From positions 6,004-70,003 of the forward strand of contig CANMOP010000010.1 of assembly GCA_947499615.1 (NCBI GenBank): a DNA stretch of 64,000 bases, written 5' to 3'. The notes under the pieces are model-generated. The model was not told where the DNA came from. It was given only the letters and a program-made list of their open reading frames with translations, and did no database searches. Position numbers and translations under genes: made by a program. Shown piece after piece: positions 26,109-34,525 of this stretch (positions are counted from its first letter, which is position 1; each line of letters opens with the position of its first letter). The stretch is from RH-chloro-G1 sp003670575 (GTDB lineage Bacteria > Chloroflexota > Dehalococcoidia > UBA2979).

Positions 26109-27329
26109 CTACAGCGTGACTCCGAGCGCCGCGGCGACGGTGCCCATGTCCTTGTCGCCACGCCCACTGAGGTTCAGCACCACCAGGTCGTTGCCGCCGA
26201 GACCCGCGACAAGCTTCGGCAGGTATGCGACGGCATGCGAGGACTCGAGGGCCGGGATAATGCCCTCGGTGCCGCACAGCATCTGGAACCCCGCCAACGC
26301 CTCCACGTCCGTGATCGCGACATACTCGGCGCGCTCGCTGGTCTTCAACCACGAGTGCTCTGGGCCGACGCCCGGGTAGTCGAGCCCCGCCGAGATCGAG
26401 TGCGCCTCGATCAGCTGGCCATCGGCGTCCTGGAGCAGATACGAGCGCGCGCCGTGCAGTACGCCCGGACGGCCCTTGCTCAGCGTCGCGGCGTGTCGCG
26501 CCTCGAGGCCCTCGCCCGCCGCCTCGACCCCCACAAGCCGCACCGGATCGTCGAGGAACGCCGAGAACAGCCCCATCGCGTTCGAGCCACCGCCGACACA
26601 CGCGATCGCGACCGTGGGAAGTCGCCCCTCGGCAGCAAGCACCTGCTCGCGCGCCTCGATGCCGATCACGGACTGGAACTCGCGCACCATCGCGGGATAG
26701 GGGTGCGGCCCCACGACGGAGCCAAGCAAGTAATAGGTGTCGCGGACGTTGGTGACCCAGTCGCGGATCGCCTCGTTGATTGCGTCCTTCAGCGTGCGTG
26801 ACCCGGCGTCGACGGGACGCACCTCGGCCCCGAGTAGCTTCATGCGGAAGACGTTCAGCGACTGGCGGCGGACATCCTCGGAGCCCATGTAGACGATGCA
26901 CTGGAGCCCCAGCAGCGCGCACGCGGTTGCGGTGGCGACACCGTGTTGCCCGGCGCCGGTCTCCGCGACGATGCGTTGCTTGCCCATGCGGCGGGCGAGC
27001 AGCGCCTGCGCGAGCGCGGCGTTGATCTTGTGCGCGCCGGTGTGCGCAAGGTCCTCACGCTTCAGGTAGATCTTCGGGCCGCCCCGCGCGCCATTCGCCT
27101 CGGCGAGGTGTGCGGAGAGTCGTGCGGCGTAGGTCAGCGGCGTCGGCCGACCGACGTACGTGCGCAGCAGGTGGTCGAGCTCCCCGCGGAACGTCGGGTC
27201 GAGCATGGCCGCGTCGTACGCGGCTTCCAGCTCCGTCAGCGCCGGCATCAGCGTCTCGGGGACGTACTTGCCGCCGAACTCGCCGAAGTGCCCACGCTCG
27301 TCAGGCATCGGAGGGAGGGTGGTGGTCAT
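26109..27329 (-). CDS. trpB: Tryptophan synthase beta chain
   Basis: PLP enzyme condensing indole with serine. The Schiff-base lysine is Lys101 in HTGAHKINAALAQ, and the phosphate-binding loop CVGGGSNAMG is intact, as are GRPTPLTYA and EGIIPALESSHA. Length (406) is standard. Its start overlaps the trpF stop by 4 nt (ATGA). It is the last gene of the T-box-controlled operon. Confidence 0.96.
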   Translation of the reverse strand: MTTTLPPMPDERGHFGEFGGKYVPETLMPALTELEAAYDAAMLDPTFRGELDHLLRTYVGRPTPLTYAARLSAHLAEANGARGGPKIYLKREDLAHTGAHKINAALAQALLARRMGKQRIVAETGAGQHGVATATACALLGLQCIVYMGSEDVRRQSLNVFRMKLLGAEVRPVDAGSRTLKDAINEAIRDWVTNVRDTYYLLGSVVGPHPYPAMVREFQSVIGIEAREQVLAAEGRLPTVAIACVGGGSNAMGLFSAFLDDPVRLVGVEAAGEGLEARHAATLSKGRPGVLHGARSYLLQDADGQLIEAHSISAGLDYPGVGPEHSWLKTSERAEYVAITDVEALAGFQMLCGTEGIIPALESSHAVAYLPKLVAGLGGNDLVVLNLSGRGDKDMGTVAAALGVTL

Positions 27330-28069
27330 CGTGCATCCGCCTCTCGCACGGCGCGGATGAAGGCGCGCACGCGGTCGTAGTCTTTGCGTCCATCAGTTTC
27401 CGTGCCGCTTGAGACATCAACGGCCCACGGGTGCACGGTGCGAATCGCCTCGCCGACGTTCTCCGGGTTCAGTCCGCCCGCAAGTAGCATCGGCACGCGC
27501 GAGGCAACCTCGCGAGCGACCTCCCAATCGAAGATGTGGCCGGTGCCGCCGCGATACGGCCCATGCGCGGTGTCCATCATTAGCGCCAGCGCGAACCCCG
27601 GCTGCACGAGCGTCATCGGGTCCGAGGGCGAGTCGAGCGGTGACACGTGCATCACCTGGATCACCTGCTTCGTCACCAGCAAGCAGTCCTCCCACGTCTC
27701 GTCGCCCGACAGTTGGACGAGGTCCAGTCCGACCTCCTCCGCAATCTCGTTCACTTCCTCGATCGGCTGGTCGGCGAAGATGCCGACGGTCAGCGGGCGC
27801 TTCGCCTCCAGGTACGTCTCCAGCACGCGCGAGCCGTGGCGGAACCACTCGCTCACCACCTCGCGGACGTGCGGCTGGGACGGAGGCGGCATCAGGAACT
27901 CGTGGCCCGAGAGCGGCCCGCCGAGGGCGCGTACCATCGCGTATGCCTCGTCCGGATCGACTTGGCGCGACGATTTCGCGAACACCATGCCGACGAAGTC
28001 CGCGCCCGCCTCGGCGGCAGCCAGTACATCGGCGGGAGTGCGGTTGCCGCATATCTTCACGAAGGTCAT
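27326..28069 (-). CDS. trpF: Phosphoribosylanthranilate isomerase with an insertion
   Basis: Third step from anthranilate. The catalytic Cys is in KICGNRTPAD and the Asp in MMDTAHGPYRGGTGHIFDW, with a LAGGLNPENV phosphate loop. At 247 residues it is about 35 longer than most TrpF proteins. The extra sequence lies around residues 50-85 (GPLSGHEFLMPPPSQPHVREVV...), between the second helix and the VGIFADQ strand. It lies between trpC (18-nt gap) and trpB (4-nt overlap). Confidence 0.92.
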   Translation of the reverse strand: MTFVKICGNRTPADVLAAAEAGADFVGMVFAKSSRQVDPDEAYAMVRALGGPLSGHEFLMPPPSQPHVREVVSEWFRHGSRVLETYLEAKRPLTVGIFADQPIEEVNEIAEEVGLDLVQLSGDETWEDCLLVTKQVIQVMHVSPLDSPSDPMTLVQPGFALALMMDTAHGPYRGGTGHIFDWEVAREVASRVPMLLAGGLNPENVGEAIRTVHPWAVDVSSGTETDGRKDYDRVRAFIRAVREADAR

Positions 28070-28087
28070 CTGTGGCGCACCCCCACG

Positions 28088-29011
28088 CTAGCCTTCCCCC
28101 GCCAGCGGCGAGGGGGCTCCATCCGCTCTCAGCAGCAGCAACTCGTGCGCCTTCGCGGCGATCGTCTCGCTCAACATCAGCGCCTCGCCGACCAGCACCG
28201 CGCTCGCGCCAGCATCGGCCATGCGCCGGGCGTCTACCGCGAACTTGATCGCCGATTCCGCAACAAGCGTCGCGTGCGGCGTGATCAGCGGCGCCAGTCG
28301 CTCCGTCGTGCCGAGGTCTTCCGCGAACGTGCGGAGGTCGCGGTTGTTCACGCCGATCACCCGCGCACCGGCGGCCAGCGCAGCCGCCACCTCCGCCTCA
28401 TCGTGCACCTCGACCAACGGCTCCATGCCCTCTGCGCGCGTCAGCGCGATGAGATCACGCAACGCGTCGGGCGTGAGCATCATCACGATCAGGAGCAGCG
28501 CATCAGCGCCGTTCGCACGCGCCTCCAGCACCTGATACGGGTCGAAGATGAAGTCCTTGCGCAGCACCGCCGGACGGTCCGGGTCTTCCCGGAACGCGCA
28601 GCGCGCGGCGCGCAGATCGGCGACCGAGCCCCGAAACGACGTTGGCTCGGTGAGCACCGAGATTGCGGACGCTCCGGCCGCCGCATAGCGCAGCGCCTGT
28701 GCCTCGGCATCCAGATGCTCATCGAACAGTCCCTTGGACGGCGACGCGCGCTTGATCTCCGCAATCAGCCGCAGCCGCGCGCCAGCCGGAGCGGCGAGGC
28801 GCCCTTGGCGCAACCGCGCGACGAAGTCCACGCGCGCGCCCGGGAGTGAAGCCTCCAGCCCCGCGAATGCCGACTCCGGTGTCGCCGCGCGATCCTCGGC
28901 GAGGCGCAGCCGGCGGTCGGCGACGATGCGGTCGAGCACCGTCCCGGTCTCGCGTGCGCCATCGATGGCGATGTGCGCGGGCATTGGGTCGGGCCGCGCC
29001 TGTTCAACCAC
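28088..29011 (-). CDS. trpC: Indole-3-glycerol-phosphate synthase
   Basis: Closes the indole ring. The family blocks are present: LIAEIKRASPSKG, VLTEPTSFRGS, AVLRKDFIFDPYQV, GVNNRDLRTF and VAESAI. I chose the GTG at 29011, which overlaps the trpD stop by 8 nt and has GGAGG 9 nt upstream. An ATG nine codons later, or an ATG at 29053, is possible. The C-terminus ends in a short unconserved tail. Confidence 0.93.
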   Translation of the reverse strand: MVEQARPDPMPAHIAIDGARETGTVLDRIVADRRLRLAEDRAATPESAFAGLEASLPGARVDFVARLRQGRLAAPAGARLRLIAEIKRASPSKGLFDEHLDAEAQALRYAAAGASAISVLTEPTSFRGSVADLRAARCAFREDPDRPAVLRKDFIFDPYQVLEARANGADALLLIVMMLTPDALRDLIALTRAEGMEPLVEVHDEAEVAAALAAGARVIGVNNRDLRTFAEDLGTTERLAPLITPHATLVAESAIKFAVDARRMADAGASAVLVGEALMLSETIAAKAHELLLLRADGAPSPLAGEG

Positions 29012-30065
29012 GACGGCTCGCCTCCACAAACGCCCCCAGTCGCGCGGCCGCATCGCCGCTGTCCATCACCGTACGCGCCTGCTCGACGCCTTGCCGAATC
29101 GTCGAGGCAAGCCCCAGCACGTACAACCCGGCGCCCGCGTTCGCGGCCACGAAGTCCCGCACCGCAGGAGCGCCGTCGCCGGTGAAGATCTTGCGCATAG
29201 TCACAGCGTTCTCCTGAGGGGTGCCGCCGGCCACCTCGGCCAGCGGATAAGTGGCCAGGCCGAGTTCATCCGGGGTGATGCGACGCTGCGTGACGGTCTC
29301 GCCGCGCACCTCGAAGGCGGTCGTCGGGCCTGAGACCGAGATCTCGTCCAGCCCCTCGTCGCCGCTCACCACCAGCGCGTGCCGCATCCCGAGCCGTGCG
29401 AGCACGTGCGCGAGTTTCTCGCCGATCGCCGCATTCGGCACGCCGAGCACCTGGCAGTTCGCATCCGCCGGGTTGGTCAGCGGACCAAGGATGTTGAACA
29501 CGGTGCGCAGCCCGAGTTCACGTCGCAGCGGCGCCGCAAACTTCATCGCGGGATGGAACGCCTGCGCGAACATGAACCCGACGCCGGTCCGCTCGATGCA
29601 GTTCACGACTTGCTGTGGCGTGAGGGTGATGTCCGCGCCCAGCGCCTCCAGCACGTCGGCCGAGCCGGACTGCGAGGTGGCGGCGCGGTTGCCGTGTTTG
29701 GCGACCTTCCCGCCCGCCGCCGCGACGGCAAACGCCGCGGCAGTGGAGGCATTGAACGTGCGCAGCCCGTCGCCGCCGGTGCCGCACGTGTCGAGCAGCG
29801 GCCGCGAGGGAACCTCGACGCGCAGCGCGTGCGCGCGCATCACCTTTGCCATGCCGGTGATCTCGTCGACGGTCTCGCCCTTGAGTCGCAGCGCGACCAT
29901 CAGCGCGCCGAACTGCGCGGCCGTCGCGCCGTCACCCATGATCTCTTCCATACAGGCGGCGGCCTCCGCCTCCGTGAGGTCGCGGTGATCATCGACGAGC
30001 GCGACGAGCGCTGCTCGCATCGCGGTGCCAGCCATTGGCGCGGGCGGCGTTGGCGCGTTGGTCAT
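29004..30065 (-). CDS. trpD: Anthranilate phosphoribosyltransferase
   Basis: Attaches PRPP-derived ribose phosphate to anthranilate. It has the glycine-rich PRPP loop (LLDTCGTGGDGLRTFNAST), VAKHGNRAATSQSGSADVLEALG, and the HPAMKF and LGPLTNPA segments. Length (353) is normal. The ATG overlaps the trpG stop (ATGA), so trpG and trpD are coupled, as in the many bacteria where they are fused. Confidence 0.95.
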   Translation of the reverse strand: MTNAPTPPAPMAGTAMRAALVALVDDHRDLTEAEAAACMEEIMGDGATAAQFGALMVALRLKGETVDEITGMAKVMRAHALRVEVPSRPLLDTCGTGGDGLRTFNASTAAAFAVAAAGGKVAKHGNRAATSQSGSADVLEALGADITLTPQQVVNCIERTGVGFMFAQAFHPAMKFAAPLRRELGLRTVFNILGPLTNPADANCQVLGVPNAAIGEKLAHVLARLGMRHALVVSGDEGLDEISVSGPTTAFEVRGETVTQRRITPDELGLATYPLAEVAGGTPQENAVTMRKIFTGDGAPAVRDFVAANAGAGLYVLGLASTIRQGVEQARTVMDSGDAAARLGAFVEASRRG

Positions 30066-30655
30066 CGTGCGGCTCCGGCGGGCGCCCGGTTCGGCATGGC
30101 GAGGAAGTTGCGCAGCAGGTCGTGGCCGACGAGCGTCATGATCGACTCCGGGTGAAACTGCACGCCCTCAATGGCGTACTCGCGGTGGCGAACTCCCATG
30201 ATGACGCCGCTCTCCGACCGTGCGGAGACTTCCAGCACGTCCGGCACGGAGTCCGGCGCAATCGCCAGTGAATGATACCGAATCGCCTCGAATGGGTTCG
30301 GAAGGCCCGCGAACACCCCTCGGCCGTCATGCGTCACCATCGAGGTCTTGCCATGCATGATCTCGCCCGCGAACGTCACGGTGCCACCGAACGCCTGACC
30401 GATCGACTGGTGACCCAGGCACACGCCGAGCAGCGGAACCTTCCCGGCCGCCGCCTTGATCAATTCGATCGAGATGCCCGCCTCGTCCGGCGAGCAGGGA
30501 CCAGGCGAGATCACGATACGCTCCGGTGCCATCGCCAGGCAGTCCTGCACGCTCACCTGGTCGTTGCGAAACACCTCCACGTCCGCGCCAAGCTCGGCGA
30601 GGTACTGGTAGAGGTTGTATGTGAACGAGTCGTAATTATCGATGAGTAGCAGCAT
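30062..30655 (-). CDS. trpG: Anthranilate / aminodeoxychorismate synthase glutaminase subunit
   Basis: Class I glutamine amidotransferase releasing ammonia for TrpE. The triad is Cys79 (GVCLGHQSIG), His168 and Glu170 (QFHPES). Length (197) is typical. It lies in the trp operon, but there is no pabB in the window, so dual use for folate synthesis (as in Bacillus) remains possible. It is separated from trpE by the Nudix/DinB gene. Confidence 0.95.
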   Translation of the reverse strand: MLLLIDNYDSFTYNLYQYLAELGADVEVFRNDQVSVQDCLAMAPERIVISPGPCSPDEAGISIELIKAAAGKVPLLGVCLGHQSIGQAFGGTVTFAGEIMHGKTSMVTHDGRGVFAGLPNPFEAIRYHSLAIAPDSVPDVLEVSARSESGVIMGVRHREYAIEGVQFHPESIMTLVGHDLLRNFLAMPNRAPAGAAR

Positions 30656-30677
30656 CGGTTCTCCTCACTCTTCCGAT

Positions 30678-31553
30678 TCAGAACGCTGCGGGGCGCATCC
30701 CGCGCAGTTGTGCGGTGTGTTCACGGTCATGGCGCGCGATCTCCTCGATGCAGTCACGGGCGGTCATGAACCCGCGCTCCGCGTGCGTACCAAAGGCCCG
30801 GAACTGCTCCGGCATCAAGTTGCCGAGCAGGCGCATGGTCTCCGTCTGGCCACGCACCATCCGGTCGTGCACCTCGGCGGCGGACGGGCGAGCACGTAGC
30901 CGCCGGTCGGCCTCCGCCTGCGCCTCGTTGAACGGACGCCAACGGTGACCCGGCTGCTCAATCAGGCGCAGCGTCTCATCCATCGCGTAGCCCTCGTAGG
31001 CAGCGACGTGATGGAGCACGTCGACGGGGGCCCATGCGCCGTCCAGCGCGCGCTCCTGGCTGCGGCCGTCGATCGCCTCGAAGGCCGCGAGCAGTTCCTC
31101 GCGCGCCGCCAGCAGGTCGAGCACCAGCGCGTCGTGCGGGTCGCTCTCCGCTTCCGCTGCGCCGCCGAGCCATGCAGCCAGCTCCGGCAGCGCATCGATC
31201 GTCGAGAGCGCGGCAGGCTCCACCCAGCCGGCGTCATCGAAGTCGCGATCGCTATAGCGTGGCTCGCCGGTCCAGCCGAAGGCATCGAAGACGTTCACGA
31301 CGACATCGCCGTCAGGCGCGGGGATCAGCAGCGTCTCGGCGAACTCGATGCGTGTCGCGTCCAGGCGCAGCACGTCCCGCAGCAGCCGGGTGACGGCGGA
31401 CTCCATCACCTCCTCCTCCGGGACATCGATGATCGGCACGCACCAGCGCCCGGCCGCAACCCCCGTGCGGTGGCGGACCAACAGCACGCTGCCGTCCTCC
31501 CGCGCGAGTCGAACACCGGCCGCCACGATGGTGGGGTGCGGAATGGTGGTCAC
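30678..31553 (-). CDS. Nudix-like domain fused to a DinB-like domain, inside the trp operon
   Basis: A 291-residue two-domain protein. Residues 1-~125 look like a Nudix fold (LAREDGSVLLVRHRTGVAAGRWCVP), but the REUxEExGU box is degenerate (ESAVTRLLRDVLRL), so hydrolase activity is doubtful. Residues ~135-290 look like a DinB four-helix metal-binding domain, with histidines in DVLHHVAAYEGYAMD and in ARHDREHTAQL. DinB-family enzymes are often thiol-dependent transferases. It lies between trpE (15-nt gap) and trpG (22-nt gap) and must be co-transcribed with them. I know of no role for such a protein in tryptophan synthesis. Confidence 0.7.
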   Translation of the reverse strand: MTTIPHPTIVAAGVRLAREDGSVLLVRHRTGVAAGRWCVPIIDVPEEEVMESAVTRLLRDVLRLDATRIEFAETLLIPAPDGDVVVNVFDAFGWTGEPRYSDRDFDDAGWVEPAALSTIDALPELAAWLGGAAEAESDPHDALVLDLLAAREELLAAFEAIDGRSQERALDGAWAPVDVLHHVAAYEGYAMDETLRLIEQPGHRWRPFNEAQAEADRRLRARPSAAEVHDRMVRGQTETMRLLGNLMPEQFRAFGTHAERGFMTARDCIEEIARHDREHTAQLRGMRPAAF

Positions 31554-31568
31554 GGGTGGCTCACCATC

Positions 31569-33035
31569 TCAGTAGCCCAGGCTGCCGACGGCGCCCGTCG
31601 CCGCCGCCTCCGCAGCATCGATCGCCGCGAGCAATGCGCGCGCCTTGTGTTGGGTCTCCTCGAATTCCTTCACCGGCTCAGAGTCGTAGACGATGCCCGC
31701 GCCGGCCTGCACGTGCGCCTGACCGTGGCGCATCACCAGCGTGCGAATCGTGATGCACGTCTCCACGTTTCCCGAGAGGTCGAAGAAGCCGACCGCGCCT
31801 GCGTACGGGCCGCGCTGGTCCGGCTCCAGTTCCGCCACGATCTCCATCGCGCGGATCTTCGGCGCGCCGGACACCGTACCCGCGGGGAACGCCGATCGCA
31901 GCGCCTCATACGGACTGAGCCCCGCACGCAGCCGACCCTGCACGTGGCTCACGAGGTGAATCACGTGCGAATACGACTCAATGTCGAAACGCTGCGTCAC
32001 CTCCACGCTGCCGGGCTCCGAGACTTTGCCGACGTCGTTACGGCCCAGGTCCAGCAGCATGACGTGCTCCGCCAGTTCCTTCGGGTCGTGCGCCAACTCA
32101 TCGGCGAGCCGCGCGTCCTCCTCGGGCGTGGCGCCACGCGGGCGGGTGCCGGCGATCGGATGCACCTCGACCTTGCCCTCTTCCACCTTCACCAGCAGTT
32201 CCGGCGACGCACCCACGATGTAGGCATCGCCGAACTGGAGGTAGTACATGTACGGCGAGGGGTTGATCTGCCGCAGTGAGCGGTACACCTCGAACGGGTG
32301 CGCGCCGGTCGCACGGCTGAAGCGCTGCGAGAGCACGGCCTGCACGATGTCTCCGGCGCGGATGTAGTCCTTCGTCCGCTCCACCGCGATCAGGAAATCC
32401 TCCCGATCCCAGTTGGAGCGCACCGGCTGACCGATGGGACCATCGCACGGCTGGTATGGCAACGCCGCCAGCGGCTGTGCGAGGCGCTCCACCAGCTGCT
32501 CGATCTTCGCGGCGGCCTGCGCATACGCGGCGTCGATGTCGCCATCCAGCCTCACGTGCGCCACGACTTTGATCTTGTGCTGCAGGTGGTCGAAGACCAA
32601 CAACGCATCGGTGAACATCAGCCACGACTCCGGCACGCCAAGCACGTCGCGGTCCGGTGCGGGCACGCGTGGCTCAAAGTGGCGCACCACCTCGTAGCCG
32701 ATGTAGCCGACGGCACCCCCGTGGAACCTCGGCAGCCCGGGCACGTCCACGGAGCGCATCCGGCCGAGCTCCGCCTCCACCTCGATCAGCGGATCGCCGT
32801 CGGCGTGGGCGCTCGCGGTCACGCGATAGGGCTCCGTGCCGATGAACGAGTAGCGCCCGACGCGCTCCCCGCCCTCCACGGACTCCAGTAGGAACGAGTA
32901 CTCGCCGCGCGCGACCTTCAGGAACGCGGAAACCGGCGTCTCCAGGTCGGCTCGGACCTCGCGATAGATGGGGACGATGTTGCCGCGGCTCACCATGCCA
33001 CGCACCGCATCGAGAGTTGGAAACAGTTCAGTCAT
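31569..33035 (-). CDS. trpE: Anthranilate synthase component I
   Basis: Converts chorismate to anthranilate with ammonia from TrpG. The 488-residue protein shows the N-terminal tryptophan feedback motif LLES (residues 49-52) and the chorismate-binding blocks PSPYMYYLQFGD, GTRPRGATPEED, LLDLGRNDVG, FPAGTVSGAPKIRAME and GAGIVYDSEP. The start overlaps the stop of a small upstream ORF (ATGA) and has GGTGG 6 nt upstream. Control is twofold: T-box attenuation of the transcript and feedback inhibition of the enzyme. Confidence 0.96.
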   Translation of the reverse strand: MTELFPTLDAVRGMVSRGNIVPIYREVRADLETPVSAFLKVARGEYSFLLESVEGGERVGRYSFIGTEPYRVTASAHADGDPLIEVEAELGRMRSVDVPGLPRFHGGAVGYIGYEVVRHFEPRVPAPDRDVLGVPESWLMFTDALLVFDHLQHKIKVVAHVRLDGDIDAAYAQAAAKIEQLVERLAQPLAALPYQPCDGPIGQPVRSNWDREDFLIAVERTKDYIRAGDIVQAVLSQRFSRATGAHPFEVYRSLRQINPSPYMYYLQFGDAYIVGASPELLVKVEEGKVEVHPIAGTRPRGATPEEDARLADELAHDPKELAEHVMLLDLGRNDVGKVSEPGSVEVTQRFDIESYSHVIHLVSHVQGRLRAGLSPYEALRSAFPAGTVSGAPKIRAMEIVAELEPDQRGPYAGAVGFFDLSGNVETCITIRTLVMRHGQAHVQAGAGIVYDSEPVKEFEETQHKARALLAAIDAAEAAATGAVGSLGY

Positions 33036-33169
33036 CTCGCACCACCAATCGAATCATGGGACCGCTGACCAGGGATGGCGTCGCGCCACTCGCACACGCG
33101 CCAGTCCACGCGCCACAGTTCCAGCGCTACGGTGCGCGCGGATCGCTGTGCGGTGCGGTTGCGTCTCAT
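33032..33169 (-). CDS. Putative 45-codon leader ORF with three Trp codons, coupled to trpE
   Basis: Between the T-box terminator and trpE lies a 45-codon frame whose TGA overlaps the trpE ATG. It has a possible ribosome site (AGAAGGG) 10 nt before its ATG. Three TGG codons fall within ten codons (W19, W23, W28) in a repeated WRV/WRD pattern, and the rest is Arg-rich. Trp is normally about 1 percent of residues. The arrangement suggests that translation of the leader, slowed when Trp-tRNA is short, affects trpE translation. Expression and role are inferred; it may equally be a chance frame. Confidence 0.4.
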   Translation of the reverse strand: MRRNRTAQRSARTVALELWRVDWRVCEWRDAIPGQRSHDSIGGAR

Positions 33170-33223
33170 GCCGTTCAATCCCTTCTCGGTTGCCCACCAA
33201 CGACTGACCACCCAGCGGTGATC

Positions 33224-33257
33224 AAAAAAGGACCATCGCCAATGGGGCGATGGTCCT
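33224..33257 (-). terminator. Intrinsic terminator of the T-box leader
   Basis: AGGACCATCGCC and its exact complement enclose a 5-nt loop and are followed by six T residues. The T-box sequence ends where the first arm begins, so antiterminator and terminator are mutually exclusive. This is the regulatory output of the riboswitch. Confidence 0.95.
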
Positions 33258-33608
33258 CGCGGTGCCACCCATTATCGCGCGCGCCGTTGGGCGCACACGC
33301 TCGTCGCGGCACGACCGACGCGCGCTCTGACGAGGCGCGGACAGCGATGCCCTAGGCCTGGATAACGGCGCCCACACCGTCGACGCCTACTGACCACTCA
33401 ACGATGCGAGGGGCGTTCGGGCCGAGACTCCCGGGTCCATTCAGCCGCTGCTGTTGATGACTGGACGGCTCGCTTACGCGTACCGCCAGTGTCGGGCGCC
33501 GGGCTCGCACCTACCCCGGCTCTCTGCTTCCACCGGTGAACCGGCGGACCTGCCCCGCAACACGGCGTACTACTCCCGATCGACGTCTGTATGTATTCGA
33601 ATTGACGT
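33224..33608 (-). ncRNA. Tryptophan-specific T-box riboswitch leader
   Basis: Reading leftward, a promoter is followed by the Stem I signature GGGAGTAGTA (33577-33568) and the distal Stem I motif AGCCGGGGTAGGTGCGAGCCCGG (33524-33498 region). Next comes the specifier loop GAA-TGG-A, with the Trp codon TGG at 33439-33437, and then the T-box GGGTGGCACCGCG (33270-33258). Last is an intrinsic terminator with a 12-bp stem and six T (33257-33224). The UGGC that pairs with the tRNA acceptor end matches the G discriminator of tRNA-Trp. Uncharged tRNA-Trp should stabilise the antiterminator and switch on the trp operon. All diagnostic parts are visible. Confidence 0.95.
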
Positions 33609-33614
33609 GTTTCG

Positions 33615-33644
33615 AGGCTACCCGCCGGTGGCAAGAGGTGTCAA
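33615..33644 (-). promoter_or_regulatory. Promoter of the trp T-box operon
   Basis: A perfect -35 TTGACA (33644-33639) is separated by 18 nt from TAGCCT (33620-33615). Transcription would begin near 33608, just before T-box Stem I. The -35 box overlaps the stop codon of the preceding small membrane-protein gene. Confidence 0.75.
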
Positions 33645-33859
33645 ACCTCGCGTCGATCCCACCACCGCTTCGCGGCGACGCCCGCCCAGATCGCCTCGAC
33701 CACCCCGAATGGCCACGCACCCTGCAGGAACCCGTACACCGACGACGCCGCACACGCGGCCGCGAAGGCCAGCACGTACCCGGCACCCCTCGATTCCAGC
33801 GCGTAGCAGAGCAGCATCGCGGACACCGCGAGCGCACCGAAGAGCGTCAGGCCATCCAT
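33641..33859 (-). CDS. Small two-helix membrane protein
   Basis: A 72-residue protein with two hydrophobic helices (residues ~4-22 and ~26-60) and the pattern LCYALESRG...SSVYGFLQGAWPFGVVEAIWAGVAAKRW. Small proteins with this GFLQGAWPFG-VEAIW pattern occur widely in bacteria without known function. It starts 6 nt after the gmk stop, at the end of the tyrA-gmk group, just upstream of the trp promoter. Confidence 0.75.
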   Translation of the reverse strand: MDGLTLFGALAVSAMLLCYALESRGAGYVLAFAAACAASSVYGFLQGAWPFGVVEAIWAGVAAKRWWDRREV

Positions 33860-33865
33860 GGGCGG

Positions 33866-34525
33866 CTAGCTGGCCGATGTGCCGCGGCCGCGACGGGCGC
33901 GCTCGGCCTCGACGATCGACAGCACGTCCGTCGCAGCGGCGTCGAGGCCGCCGAAGACGTTGAGCACCACGTGGTCGAACTCGGCGATCGCCGCCAGCTC
34001 CGCTGGTGCGGCCGCGAGCCGTTGCGCGATCACTTCGTCGCGCTCGTTGCGGTGCCGCAGGAAGGCCTCGAGCGCTCGCAGTTGCTCATCGACGCTGGCC
34101 TCACGCGGCGCTGGCACCATGAATACGGTGATGGCACCCGGGAGTAGCGGCCGCAGCGTGCGGCAGCCCTGCACGTCCACTCGCACGATGACATCCTGCC
34201 CTGTCGCCAGCACGCGTGGCCATTCCGACCGAGGCACGCCGTAGAGATTGCCGTAGACCTCGGCGTGCTCAAGCAGTTCGTCCGCCTCCAGGTGCGCAAG
34301 GAACTGCTCGCGACTGACGAAATAGTAGTCGCGCCCCTCGACCTCGCCCGGTCGCGGTGGGCGCGTGGTCATCGTCACTGGCACGGCGAACGTCGCCCGC
34401 TTCCGGACACGCGCGATCACCGAGTCCTTGCCAACGCCGGACGGCCCCGACACAAGGATGATCACCGGCGAGTCCGCGCCGTCGGCCCCCGTGCCCGCGG
34501 GTTGAGGCGACACCGGCTCAGCCAT
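33866..34525 (-). CDS. gmk: Guanylate kinase
   Basis: Phosphorylates GMP to GDP. The P-loop GPSGVGKDS is near residues 27-35, followed by TMTTRPPRPGEVEGRDYYFVSREQF (GMP-binding) and a lid region. The 219-residue protein is close to normal length, with an acidic N-terminal extension of about 20 residues. It overlaps the tyrA stop by 8 nt. Confidence 0.92.
   Translation of the reverse strand: MAEPVSPQPAGTGADGADSPVIILVSGPSGVGKDSVIARVRKRATFAVPVTMTTRPPRPGEVEGRDYYFVSREQFLAHLEADELLEHAEVYGNLYGVPRSEWPRVLATGQDVIVRVDVQGCRTLRPLLPGAITVFMVPAPREASVDEQLRALEAFLRHRNERDEVIAQRLAAAPAELAAIAEFDHVVLNVFGGLDAAATDVLSIVEAERARRGRGTSAS

Noticed and set aside
24042..26801. A 919-codon plus-strand frame
   Set aside because: It runs across the protease gene, rmuC (another frame) and trpB (other strand), and its translation is low-complexity Arg/Gln/His-rich, typical of a shadow frame.
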